Origin: Centipeda periodontii DSM 2778
GTDB taxonomy: Bacteria > Bacillota > Negativicutes > Selenomonadales > Selenomonadaceae
Length of the DNA: 53,715 nt
Assembly (NCBI RefSeq): GCF_000213975.1
Contig: NZ_GL892076.1
Span: 1,908,560-1,962,274 of the forward strand
Direction: 5' to 3'
Shown here: positions 8,079 to 16,010 of the stretch, one piece after another
Layout of the letters: each line of letters starts with the position of its first letter
How positions within the stretch are numbered: position 1 is the first letter of the stretch
Notes under the pieces: generated by a model
The model's database searches: none
What the model was told of the DNA's origin: nothing
What the model saw: only the letters and a program-made list of their open reading frames with translations
Made by a program: the position numbers and the translations under genes

Positions 8079-9035
8079 ATGAATTTTGCTGCAATATATC
8101 AGCCGCTGCTCATCATCGCAGCGGCGCTGGCAGGAATTGGCCTCGGATATATGACATCATTCTGCGAGATCGCCTCGCATATCATCACGCCGGCACTCAT
8201 GGCACTCCTCTATATTGTTTTTCTCTCCGCAGACGGCAGTGAGCTGCGTGCGGCGTTCCAGAATGTCCGCTTCACACTGACCGCCACCGCAGTCAATTTC
8301 CTGTGGACACCCGTTTTTTCCTATGGACTGGGACTTCTTTTCTTTCGTGAGAACATCGATATGCAGCTTGGGCTGATGATGCTCCTCGTGACACCATGCA
8401 CAGACTGGTATCTCGTCTTTACGGCGCAGGCACGCGGCAACACGGTACTCGGGGCCTCGATCCTGCCGCTGAACCTCGCACTGCAAATTCTGCTCCTGCC
8501 TGTCGATCTGGCGCTGTTCTACGGCGATGCCATCCGTATAACCGATGCGGAGGTCGTTCGCAGTGCTCTGGTCGTGCTTCTCCTGCCGTTGGGACTCGCG
8601 GCGTGCAGCAATGCACTTGGACGCATCTCCCCGCTTATGGCACGCAGCATCGCTCATCTCCGCACATGGGGAGACGCGTTGCAGCTTGGCTTTCTCATGA
8701 CTGCCGTCCTCGCTATGTTTGCATCGGAAAGTACGGTACTGTTTGCACATTCGAAGCTCTTCGCCGATATGCTCCTCGTCATGCTGATCTTCTTCAGTGT
8801 CAACTACGTGCTCGTACGTCAGCTTGGTGTACGTCTGGGCTTTCGGCGGGCAGACCTCACGGCACTCAGCTTCACCACGCTCGCACGCAACTCGCCTCTT
8901 GCCCTTGCGATTGCCGCCGCTGCATTCCCTGATCGTCCACTGACCATACTCGCACTCATCATTGGGCCGCTGATCGAGCTTCCGGTACTCGCTCTAATTG
9001 CGCAGCGCATCCGAAAGACACAGACCCACGAATGA
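8079..9035 (+). CDS. BASS-family (bile acid:Na+ symporter / arsenite-efflux-like) transporter
   Basis: A 318-residue, very hydrophobic protein with about ten membrane helices. The segment TPCTDWYLVFTAQARGN followed by a GASILPLNLALQ helix resembles the conserved cross-over region of the BASS/ACR3 superfamily. ACR3 arsenite pumps carry a Cys in a similar place (PCT), but the rest of the ACR3 signature is not obvious and no ars gene is nearby. It may therefore move an organic anion instead. It ends just before a shared terminator and is convergent with the feo genes. Confidence 0.7.
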   Translation: MNFAAIYQPLLIIAAALAGIGLGYMTSFCEIASHIITPALMALLYIVFLSADGSELRAAFQNVRFTLTATAVNFLWTPVFSYGLGLLFFRENIDMQLGLMMLLVTPCTDWYLVFTAQARGNTVLGASILPLNLALQILLLPVDLALFYGDAIRITDAEVVRSALVVLLLPLGLAACSNALGRISPLMARSIAHLRTWGDALQLGFLMTAVLAMFASESTVLFAHSKLFADMLLVMLIFFSVNYVLVRQLGVRLGFRRADLTALSFTTLARNSPLALAIAAAAFPDRPLTILALIIGPLIELPVLALIAQRIRKTQTHE

Positions 9036-9110
9036 TATCTGCTTCTCCGGACAGGAGCTTGACGGGTTTTTCAGCGATCACTTCATATATGAGCTCTTGT
9101 AGACAGCAAA

Positions 9111-9145
9111 AAGCGCGCCCCCTAGAGAGCGCGCTTCTCTTATTT
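9111..9145. terminator. Bidirectional terminator between BASS and feo genes
   Basis: AAGCGCGC at 9111-9118 pairs with GCGCGCTT at 9129-9136, with A-rich sequence on the left and a T-run on the right. It serves two convergent units. Confidence 0.7.
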
Positions 9146-9307
9146 TTTCGGTTGTTCCGATGAATGGCAGCAGGAAGGAGGTTCATCACATGACGAGCAG
9201 CTGCTGCCGCAGCAGTCCTTCCTGCCCAAGCGAAAGTTCCGATAGACATGGCGAACGGCAAAAAAGAGTGCAGCCGCCACAAATGCACCGACGACATAGG
9301 TTGCCAT
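9140..9307 (-). CDS. FeoB-associated Cys-rich small membrane protein
   Basis: A 55-residue protein: one N-terminal membrane helix (TYVVGAFVAAALFFAVRHVY), a short basic linker, then a cysteine cluster CCGSSCSSCDEPPSCC. Small proteins of this design commonly follow feoB in Firmicutes and are thought to assist or regulate Fe(II) transport, in place of FeoC. GAGGGGGAG lies upstream of the chosen ATG. It begins 26 bp after feoB and probably shares its transcript. Confidence 0.75.
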   Translation of the reverse strand: MATYVVGAFVAAALFFAVRHVYRNFRLGRKDCCGSSCSSCDEPPSCCHSSEQPKK

Positions 9308-9333
9308 AAGAATCTCCCCCTCAGAGGCGCCTA

Positions 9334-11229
9334 TCAGAAGCCGAGTAACCGACCAATCTGATAGACAAGAAGCGAAACAAACCAAGCAATCGCAAACATA
9401 TAGACGGCAGAGAAGCCGACCCATTTCCACGCGCCCGTCTCTTTCCTAATCGTACCGAGTGACGTGACACACGGCGTATAGAGCTGTGAGAATACCATGA
9501 AGGCAAGCGCTGAAAGACTTGTAAACGCTGCGCCCATACCTGTCTGAAGCATCATGGAAGCCGTATTAGCCGCATCCGCCGCTTCGGTCGAGACATCGGC
9601 AACACCATAGAGAATGCCGATTGTCGCAACGACCGTTTCCTTCGCCATGATACCGGAAAGGACAGCCGCGCCAGCCTCCCACGTTGCAAATCCGTGGAAT
9701 GTGAAGAGCACAGACATCCAGCCGCCGAGCGTCGCGAGGATGCTGTCCTCAATCTCGCACGGACCGCCAAAGTTGTAGTTCGACATAAACCAAAGGATGA
9801 CCGATGCCGCAAAGATAATCGTACCTGCCTTGATGAGGTACCCCTTACCCTTGTCCCACGTCTCCAGGAGAACCGAATTCATATCGGGCATACGGTACGG
9901 CGGGAGCTCCAACAGGAAGGTCGAGCCATGTGCCTTGAACAGCGTCGAACCGAGCACCTTTGCCACGATAATAGCCATGACCATACCGATGATATACATA
10001 AGGAATACAACGTTTGCTGCATTGTTGGGAAAGAACATCGCCGCAAACAGTGCCATGATCGGCAGCTTCGCACCGCACGTCAGGAACGGTGTGACGAGGA
10101 TCGAGATCATGCGATCCTTTTCCGAGTCGAGCGCACGCGCACCCATAATGGACGGAACGGCGCAGCCGAAGCCCATCATCAGCGGCATGATCCCCTTACC
10201 CGTCAGCCCGCAGCGGCGCATGATCGGATCCGTGATAAACGCGATACGCGCCATGTAGCCCGTGCCGTCGAGGAACGAGAGGCAGAAGAACAGGACGAAG
10301 ATGAGCGGAACGAACGTCAGCACTGAGCCGACACCCGCGATGATGCCGTCCGTGACCAGCGAAACCATCCAGTCCGCGACCCCCGCCGCTACAAGCGAAT
10401 CCTTGACAAAGTTCAGGAACTGATCGTTGATGAGCACCTCGAGTTCGTCGGCAATGGGCTGACCGATCCATGTAAACGTGATCTGAAACACGCCATAGAG
10501 AATCAAAAGGAAAATCGGCAGCGCAAGCACACCGTTTGCGAGAAAACGATCAATTTTCTCCGATCGCGTCGCACCGACATTCTGCACCGTTACGGCATGT
10601 CGCACAACCTGATCGATGAGTGCATAGCGCGCCTCGATGATCGCCTCTTCCTTCTCCGCCTCCGTACGCGAACTGCTCTCGATCTCATGGATCTTCGCGA
10701 TATGTGCCTTGACGAGGTCGCTCGGCTGGTACCGTGCCATGACCGTACTCGTAAAGACATCGAGCAGCGTCTTTGTACTCTTGCTGCTGCGCCCCGTCGT
10801 CTCGACGGTGGGCATGCCGAGCGCCTCTTCGAGCTTCGCCGTGTTGATCTTGATGCCGCGCCGCTGCGCATCATCCTGCATATTGAGATCGATGAGGAGC
10901 GGAATCCCCTTCTCAAGAAGCTGCACCGTAAGGAAAAGATTGCGCTCGATGTTCGAGCTGTCCACGACATTCAGGACGAGATCCAGCTTCGTGCTCGTCA
11001 AGTAGTCGATGACGATTTGTTCCTCCGGCGAGCGGGCGTTGATGCTGTACGTCCCTGGAAGGTCGACAATGGAAATCGCCCGCCCCTTGTAATGCGTGTG
11101 ACCGATTTTCTTGTCAACCGTAACCCCCGGCCAGTTTCCGATTTTCTGACGCGCACCCGTCAGTGCGTTGAATATGGTCGATTTACCGGTATTCGGGTTT
11201 CCGGTCAGTGCAACTGCCAATGCTGACAT
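9334..11229 (-). CDS. feoB: Ferrous iron transport protein B
   Basis: An inner-membrane Fe(II) transporter with a cytosolic GTPase domain. G1 is GNPNTGKST (residues 10-18), the switch follows in WPGVTVDKK, G3 is DLPG (56-59), and a G4-like NMQD is at about 116-119. The membrane part contains the FeoB gate motifs around CGAKLPIMALF and the GFGCAVPSIMGAR region. At 631 residues it is full length. feoA lies 15 bp upstream and a Cys-rich small protein lies downstream, so this is a complete three-gene feo operon. A Fur-box-like site precedes feoA. Confidence 0.97.
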   Translation of the reverse strand: MSALAVALTGNPNTGKSTIFNALTGARQKIGNWPGVTVDKKIGHTHYKGRAISIVDLPGTYSINARSPEEQIVIDYLTSTKLDLVLNVVDSSNIERNLFLTVQLLEKGIPLLIDLNMQDDAQRRGIKINTAKLEEALGMPTVETTGRSSKSTKTLLDVFTSTVMARYQPSDLVKAHIAKIHEIESSSRTEAEKEEAIIEARYALIDQVVRHAVTVQNVGATRSEKIDRFLANGVLALPIFLLILYGVFQITFTWIGQPIADELEVLINDQFLNFVKDSLVAAGVADWMVSLVTDGIIAGVGSVLTFVPLIFVLFFCLSFLDGTGYMARIAFITDPIMRRCGLTGKGIMPLMMGFGCAVPSIMGARALDSEKDRMISILVTPFLTCGAKLPIMALFAAMFFPNNAANVVFLMYIIGMVMAIIVAKVLGSTLFKAHGSTFLLELPPYRMPDMNSVLLETWDKGKGYLIKAGTIIFAASVILWFMSNYNFGGPCEIEDSILATLGGWMSVLFTFHGFATWEAGAAVLSGIMAKETVVATIGILYGVADVSTEAADAANTASMMLQTGMGAAFTSLSALAFMVFSQLYTPCVTSLGTIRKETGAWKWVGFSAVYMFAIAWFVSLLVYQIGRLLGF

Positions 11230-11244
11230 ATCTCCGCCCTCCCC

Positions 11245-11469
11245 TTAACCGATCTGCTCGACAGATATGAGTGCTGCGTCCTCGCGCCGCATGGCGAGAT
11301 TATACGAACGAATGCCTATCGCGATCGGATCCCCCATAGGTGCCGAACGCAGAACCGTCACCTTCGTCCCCGGAATCATCCCCATCGACATAAGACGCTG
11401 CTTGAGAGGCGACTCGCTGATTTGCAGAATCTTCAGCGTCATTCCCGTCTTCCCATCCTTCAGTGTCAA
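11245..11469 (-). CDS. feoA: Ferrous iron transport protein A, TTG start
   Basis: A small SH3-like cytosolic protein that supports FeoB. The core LKQRLMSMGMIPGTKVTVLR and the closing AMRREDAALISVE are typical. An ATG-started frame reaches 11493, but an AGGAGG at 11479-11484 lies inside it. That site is 9 bp from an in-frame TTG at 11467-11469, making TTG the best start (74 residues). A later ATG at 11442 has only a weak ribosome site. Confidence 0.9.
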   Translation of the reverse strand: MTLKDGKTGMTLKILQISESPLKQRLMSMGMIPGTKVTVLRSAPMGDPIAIGIRSYNLAMRREDAALISVEQIG

Positions 11470-11498
11470 TACAAGATACCTCCTAAGATCCACATTTT

Positions 11499-11526
11499 TA
11501 TCAATGCAAATGATAATGAAACTATC
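11499..11526 (-). promoter_or_regulatory. Fur-box-like site upstream of feoA
   Basis: The stretch TGCAAATGATAATGAAACTATC upstream of feoA contains TGATAAT and, on the other arm, an ACTATC, partly matching the 7-1-7 Fur consensus TGATAATnATTATCA. Its position fits iron-dependent repression of feoAB. The match is imperfect. Confidence 0.45.
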
Positions 11527-11601
11527 TCTGCACCGTGTATGATACCTTACTTCATATCATTACGTCAAGGGGGTTCATCCAGGGCTGTTTCATAAAATTA
11601 G

Positions 11602-11619
11602 GGAACCACTGATAAATTC
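11602..11619 (+). repeat. Isolated IS5-type end sequence
   Basis: GGAACCACTGATAAATTC matches the right end of the IS5-family element near 51.57 kb at 16 of 18 positions and the miniature-element ends nearly as well. No partner end was found close by. It is probably a relic of an insertion. Confidence 0.45.
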
Positions 11620-11709
11620 TGGTCTTTCGCTGATTCGTGTGGGTAGGAGGTTTCAAGATGATCGGCAGACATGATATAATATCCCGAGAAACAGATTGGA
11701 GAAATCATC

Positions 11710-11790
11710 ATGGATACGTTGTTCTTGTTTTCTGCCGCATTGAATCTTGATGCACCTTTACATCTTGGAATGCGGAAAATTGGATCTTGA
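11710..11790 (+). pseudogene. Possible 5' fragment of an ISL3-like transposase gene
   Basis: Behind a TATAAT at 11675-11680 and a TTGGAGA ribosome-like site, an ATG opens a short frame MDTLFLFSAALNLDAPLHLG before drifting into stops. A frame change after LHLG gives KLDLDVVVAQP, reminiscent of N-termini of ISL3 transposases. The remaining gene is missing. Together with the IS5-like end at 11602 it marks this 340-bp feoA/deacetylase gap as a graveyard of mobile sequence. The assignment is tentative. Confidence 0.3.
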
Positions 11791-11882
11791 TGTCGTCGTT
11801 GCCCAACCGTAGCGGCATCATTGCTTCCTTTACCCACACGAAATAGCGATTAACCTTCTCTAATATAAGAAACATTCTCGTA

Positions 11883-12716
11883 TCAATTACGTGTCCATCC
11901 AAACTGTGTGATATTCGATGTATAGCGCAGGCGATCAACGAAGTCCACGTTCGTCGCACCCGTACGAAAGATAGGTACGCGTTCCAGTGCGTAGATGTTG
12001 CTCTCGCGGTCGACATTGCCATATTTGACTGTGAAACCGCCCTTATACCCCGCTTCCTTCGCAATTCCAACGATGTGCAGATCATGCACACCCGTCGGAT
12101 AGGCAATGAATTCGATGGGATGCCCGAGCTCTTCCTCCGCCTGCCGTTTTGACTCAACAAGCTCCTCGCGGATGCGGTCGTCGGGCAGATCCGGCAAAGG
12201 CGCATGCGTTACGGTATGGGACTGCGCTGTGATGCCGTGCTTTTCCATTTCACGCAGCTGATCCCATGTGAGATATCCCTTCCGCTTGCTCACAAATCCG
12301 GTCACAATGAAGATCGTTGCTTTGAGATTATATTTCTTCAAAATCGGATAGGCATTCGTATAGTTGTCCTCATACCCGTCATCAAAGGTGATCAGCACGG
12401 GACGATCGGGCAGTGTTCCCCGCCCCGCGAGGAAGTCATAGAGTTCATCGGGGGTAATCGAATGATAACCGTGATCGACGAGATATTTCATCTGCCAATC
12501 GAAATCCGACGGCTCAACCGCGAGCGAGATAAACATAGAGTTGACCATGTGATAGTTGAGTACAAGCACCTTTACATCGTTCTCTGCCGGAGACGGGGGC
12601 GCAGGTGCTGCCTCCTCATGCGGATGTCCCACAATCAAGACGACACCGAGGAGAATAAGAAGGGCGGCAAGAAGTGACCAAAACTGCCGCCCGCCGATCA
12701 TCTTCTTCCAGTCCAT
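11883..12716 (-). CDS. Membrane-anchored polysaccharide deacetylase (NodB homology domain)
   Basis: A 277-residue envelope protein. An N-terminal hydrophobic helix (WSLLAALLILLGVVLIVG) anchors a catalytic domain outside the inner membrane. NodB motif 1 is TFDDGYEDN with the catalytic and metal aspartates; motif 2 is SHTVTHAPL with the HxxxH metal ligands; a later AYPTG corresponds to motif 3. The family removes N- or O-acetyl groups from peptidoglycan, chitin-like or exopolysaccharide chains; PgaB/IcaB-like or PdaA-like roles are possible. GGGGAGGG supports the start at 12716, six codons inside the longer frame. No polysaccharide synthesis genes are adjacent. Confidence 0.85.
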   Translation of the reverse strand: MDWKKMIGGRQFWSLLAALLILLGVVLIVGHPHEEAAPAPPSPAENDVKVLVLNYHMVNSMFISLAVEPSDFDWQMKYLVDHGYHSITPDELYDFLAGRGTLPDRPVLITFDDGYEDNYTNAYPILKKYNLKATIFIVTGFVSKRKGYLTWDQLREMEKHGITAQSHTVTHAPLPDLPDDRIREELVESKRQAEEELGHPIEFIAYPTGVHDLHIVGIAKEAGYKGGFTVKYGNVDRESNIYALERVPIFRTGATNVDFVDRLRYTSNITQFGWTRN

Positions 12717-12860
12717 GACATCCCTCCCCTGCACCGTACGTTATCATTACCGCGTATCATTGTACCTAGATTTGAAATGAAAATCAAGCCGAACACCTAC
12801 GTATTTTCATCAAAAAAGACTGCCTCCCGAAAGAAACAGCCTCTCGCAATATTGCTCTCT

Positions 12861-13352
12861 TTAGTCCTTTGCCCAGACCTCAGCCATGAGATCCTCATAC
12901 TCATCCTCAAGCTGCTTCACGAGAATCGGCAGAAGCGTGTTTATCATCCGGCTGTCGAATGTCTCATCGGCAAAAGGAATGCAGATATCAAGGTAGATAT
13001 TGCCGTCCTCACGGAGATAATACTTGAAGATCTTGTACTCCGCATTGAGCTTATTGAGATATCCCTTAATCCGCTCGACATTATTCACATTGATGCCCGT
13101 CGCAACCTGTGTGCGGATAATCGTAAAGAAGCTGTCATCAATGAAGATCGCCATCGGCATAATCTGCTTCTTTGCCTCAATACGCGAGCGAAAGATCGTC
13201 GTATGGAACTCGTCATCAAGCGTCTGAGACTCAAAGAACTCAATCTGGTTCTCCTTCAAGAATTCTTGAAATCTCTCTGCCTTCGAGCGCCCCTCGGGAG
13301 CAGCCGTCTCCACTGCCTCTTCCTGCACGTCTTTCTCCTCATTTTTCGCCAT
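12861..13352 (-). CDS. Conserved hypothetical protein, YbjN-like fold possible
   Basis: A 163-residue soluble protein. A low-complexity acidic, Glu/Ala-rich N-terminus (about residues 1-25) precedes a compact alpha/beta domain with alternating strands such as MPMAIFIDDSFFTIIRTQVA and IYLDICIPFADETFDS, ending in an acidic helix. The layout recalls type III chaperone/YbjN-like sensory proteins, but I see no diagnostic motif. It stands alone, with its own AT-rich promoter region upstream and a weak hairpin with T-run at about 12815-12845 downstream. Function unknown. Confidence 0.7.
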   Translation of the reverse strand: MAKNEEKDVQEEAVETAAPEGRSKAERFQEFLKENQIEFFESQTLDDEFHTTIFRSRIEAKKQIMPMAIFIDDSFFTIIRTQVATGINVNNVERIKGYLNKLNAEYKIFKYYLREDGNIYLDICIPFADETFDSRMINTLLPILVKQLEDEYEDLMAEVWAKD

Positions 13353-13431
13353 TGTGTATTTCCTCCCTTATCGTATGAGAACGGTTACCCGCTCGTATAT
13401 GACTATTGTATCATATATATTTTTTTTTGCA

Positions 13432-13461
13432 AGAAAAACCGCCATGCAAAAGCACGGCGGT
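13432..13461 (-). terminator. Terminator of cstA
   Basis: ACCGCC at 13438-13443 pairs with GGCGGT at 13456-13461 through a longer imperfect stem with an AAAA loop. On the minus strand a T-run follows, just beyond the cstA stop. Confidence 0.7.
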
Positions 13462-13479
13462 CGGTAAAACTAGAATACG

Positions 13480-14916
13480 TTAGAGCGTTCTCTTACGCAA
13501 AATATATGCACGGACGAAGAGTCCTGTAAAGAGAATGGCAAAGCCGATGCCTGCCGGATAGGTGATGCTTGTCGGAAGACCAAACCCCTCGGGAGCCTGC
13601 ATGAGATAGGTCGTCGTGACTGCTGACATGAAGATCGCGGGTACGAGAGCGAAAACATAGGCATACGAACCCGGCTTATGCAGATAGAGGTATGCCGTGC
13701 CCATCCAGAGGGTAATCATCGCAAGCGTCTGATTCGCCCACGAGAAGTAGCGCCAGATGATGGAGAAGTCCATCTGAGAGAGGACAAGACCGATACCGAG
13801 CATCGGAACAGCGATAATAAGGCGCTTCGGTGCCTCCTTCTGCGGGATGTTCAGCCAATCCGCAAGCGTCAGACGTGCAGAGCGGAACGCCGTATCACCG
13901 GAGGTAATCGGGCAGGCAATAACACCGAGCATGGCAAGAATTGCACCGATGCTCACGCCGCCGATCCCAATGGCACCCATAAAGCCGTTACAGACCTCAT
14001 AGACGACACCACCAGGACCCGCCTCCTTGAGTGCCGCACCGAGCCCTGCCGTGCCGTCGTAGAAGGTCGCGCCGGCAGCCGCCCAGCAGAGTGCAATGAT
14101 GCCCTCAGCGACCATTGCACCGTAGAAGACAGGCCGCCCCATGCGCTCATCTTTGAGGCAGCGCGACATGATCGGCGACTGGGTCGCATGGAAGCCCGAA
14201 ACCGCACCGCAGGCAACCGTGATAAAGAGCAGCGGCCAGATCGGCAGCTGTTTCGGATGCAGATTCTCAAGCGTCATCTCAGGCATGACGTGACCGCCGA
14301 CACCAAAGAGCATACCGCCCATGATGCCGAGCGCCATGACGATCAGGCAGATGCCGAAGATCGGATAAAACCGCGCGATGATCTTGTCGATCGGCAGGAG
14401 TGTCGCCATCGTGTAGTAGATGAAGATCACGCCGAGCCACATAAGTACTTCCATGCCCGTGAGCTTTGAAAGCAGCATTGCGGGTCCGGTCATGAACACG
14501 ACACCGACGAGGACGAGCAAGACAATCGAGAAGATACGCATGATCTGGAGCATGATGTGCCCCAGATTCTTGCCGACGATCTCCGAGAGGCTCTTGCCAT
14601 CCTCACGGAAGGAGATCATGCCCGAAAGGTAGTCGTGCACGCCGCCGGCAAAGATCGTACCGAAAACGATCCAGAGATAGACGCTCGGCCCCCAGAGCGC
14701 GCCCGCAAGTGCGCCGAAGATCGGCCCGAGACCTGCGATGTTGAGCAGCTGGATGAGGAACACCTTCCACGTCGGCAGGGGGATGTAGTCCACTCCATCC
14801 TCGAGCCGTATCGCAGGAGCAACCTCCCCCGTACGCCCAAACGCCCGGTCTACGATTGTACCATATACAATGTAGCCCACAATGAGCGTTGCGAGCGCAC
14901 CAAGAAATGTAACCAT
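13480..14916 (-). CDS. cstA: CstA-family carbon starvation / peptide or pyruvate transporter
   Basis: A 478-residue inner-membrane protein with about 13 helices, of the shorter CstA group found in Firmicutes. Family landmarks are LLNIAGLGPIFGALAGALWG near residue 60, the GGVHDYLSGMISFREDGKSL loop, and GVIACPITSGDTAFRSARL. CstA proteins import peptides or pyruvate during carbon limitation. The gene is monocistronic, has its own terminator, and is divergent from a TSUP permease gene. Its ribosome site is modest (GAAAGAAG). Confidence 0.92.
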   Translation of the reverse strand: MVTFLGALATLIVGYIVYGTIVDRAFGRTGEVAPAIRLEDGVDYIPLPTWKVFLIQLLNIAGLGPIFGALAGALWGPSVYLWIVFGTIFAGGVHDYLSGMISFREDGKSLSEIVGKNLGHIMLQIMRIFSIVLLVLVGVVFMTGPAMLLSKLTGMEVLMWLGVIFIYYTMATLLPIDKIIARFYPIFGICLIVMALGIMGGMLFGVGGHVMPEMTLENLHPKQLPIWPLLFITVACGAVSGFHATQSPIMSRCLKDERMGRPVFYGAMVAEGIIALCWAAAGATFYDGTAGLGAALKEAGPGGVVYEVCNGFMGAIGIGGVSIGAILAMLGVIACPITSGDTAFRSARLTLADWLNIPQKEAPKRLIIAVPMLGIGLVLSQMDFSIIWRYFSWANQTLAMITLWMGTAYLYLHKPGSYAYVFALVPAIFMSAVTTTYLMQAPEGFGLPTSITYPAGIGFAILFTGLFVRAYILRKRTL

Positions 14917-15006
14917 GTGTTGTCACTTCTTTCTTTTGTATTTCTAGTAATTACGCACCGATCCGTTCCGGTGCCCCATTCCCTGCCCTCCTTCCTATAA
15001 AGAATC

Positions 15007-15054
15007 AAAGAAGCTCCCCTAAATAAGTCCCTAAAATAGCAAATGGGCTTCTTT
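15007..15054. other. Long-loop inverted repeat in the cstA/TSUP divergent region
   Basis: AAAGAAGC at 15007-15014 and GCTTCTTT at 15047-15054 are perfect arms around a 32-base loop. It lies 90 bp upstream of cstA and 90 bp upstream of the TSUP gene, so it could be an attenuator or operator. Nothing else stands out in this 228-bp gap. Confidence 0.3.
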
Positions 15055-15144
15055 GCGCTCATCATATCACAAACACTGCCCTCTTGTCTAATACTTCCTG
15101 TGTGCTATAATGGGCAATACATTGATACTATGGAGGCATGACTT

Positions 15145-15942
15145 ATGGGACTTGATATTCTGCTCTTTCTCGTACTCGGACTCTTTGTCGGCACGTTCGG
15201 GACGCTCGTCGGCATCGGCGGCGGTCTGATCTGCGTGCCGATCTTCATCTTCTTTCTCTCGGACGGCGGCATCTATCCGTACTTTCACACGGCGGCACAG
15301 ATCACTGGCACATCGCTCGTCATTGTGTTTGCAAACGCCCTCTCGGGGACGCTCGCCTACATCCGCCAGCAGCGCGTCTACTTCCCCGCTGCAATACCGT
15401 TTGCACTCGCGACGCTGCCGGGCGCATTTCTTGGATCGTACATCGTCGACGACTTCACGGGACCGATGCTCTACATCTCATATGGTTCATTCCTGCTTGT
15501 GATGGCACTGCTCATGTATTGGAACGCCACGCACAAGAAACATACGGATGTCCACACGCTCCCTGCAGGCTTCACATTCAACCGCTCGCTCGGCATCGGC
15601 TCGAGCGCAGGCGTCGGCTTCATCTCGAGCATCTTCGGCATCGGCGGCGGCGTGATCCATGTGCCGCTCATGGTCTACCTGCTCGGTTTCCCCGTACACA
15701 TGGCGACGGCGACCTCGCATTTCGTCCTTGCCTGCTCGGCGGCGTTCGGTGTCGTCAGTCACGTCTGGCTCGGGCACGTCGTATGGACGCCCGCCATCTG
15801 CATCTCCATCGGTGCCGCCGTCGGTGCGCAGATCGGCGCTGCCATCTCACAGAAGACGAAGTCCAAGGTCATCCTCGTCCTCCTCTCTCTCGCCATGTTC
15901 GCGCTTGGCGTTCGTCTCATCTGGATGAGCGGGATGCTGTAA
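15145..15942 (+). CDS. TSUP-family (TauE/SafE) sulfite/organosulfur exporter-like permease
   Basis: A 265-residue membrane protein with the duplicated four-helix architecture of TSUP permeases. The repeated glycine-rich signature appears twice, as GTLVGIGGGLICVP (about residues 20-33) and ISSIFGIGGGVIHVPLMV (about 153-170). Members export sulfite, sulfoacetate or other small sulfur or carbon anions; the substrate here is unknown. GGAGG at 15132-15136 supports the start. A strong terminator follows. Confidence 0.88.
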   Translation: MGLDILLFLVLGLFVGTFGTLVGIGGGLICVPIFIFFLSDGGIYPYFHTAAQITGTSLVIVFANALSGTLAYIRQQRVYFPAAIPFALATLPGAFLGSYIVDDFTGPMLYISYGSFLLVMALLMYWNATHKKHTDVHTLPAGFTFNRSLGIGSSAGVGFISSIFGIGGGVIHVPLMVYLLGFPVHMATATSHFVLACSAAFGVVSHVWLGHVVWTPAICISIGAAVGAQIGAAISQKTKSKVILVLLSLAMFALGVRLIWMSGML

Positions 15943-15956
15943 AACAAACCGAACGT

Positions 15957-15992
15957 AAAAAGAATCGCCCCAACATGAGGCGATTCTTTTTT
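15957..15992 (+). terminator. Terminator between TSUP permease and nrfA
   Basis: AGAATCGCC at 15961-15969 pairs with GGCGATTCT at 15979-15987, followed by a T-run. An A-run on the other side makes it usable by the convergent nrf operon. Confidence 0.8.
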
Positions 15993-16010
15993 GGTTTCTT
16001 TGTGCTCCGA

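Noticed and set aside
11708-12205. A 165-codon minus-strand frame beside the deacetylase gene
   Set aside because: Most of it is a shifted frame of the deacetylase gene. Its tail falls on the antisense of the possible transposase fragment and has no start of its own.
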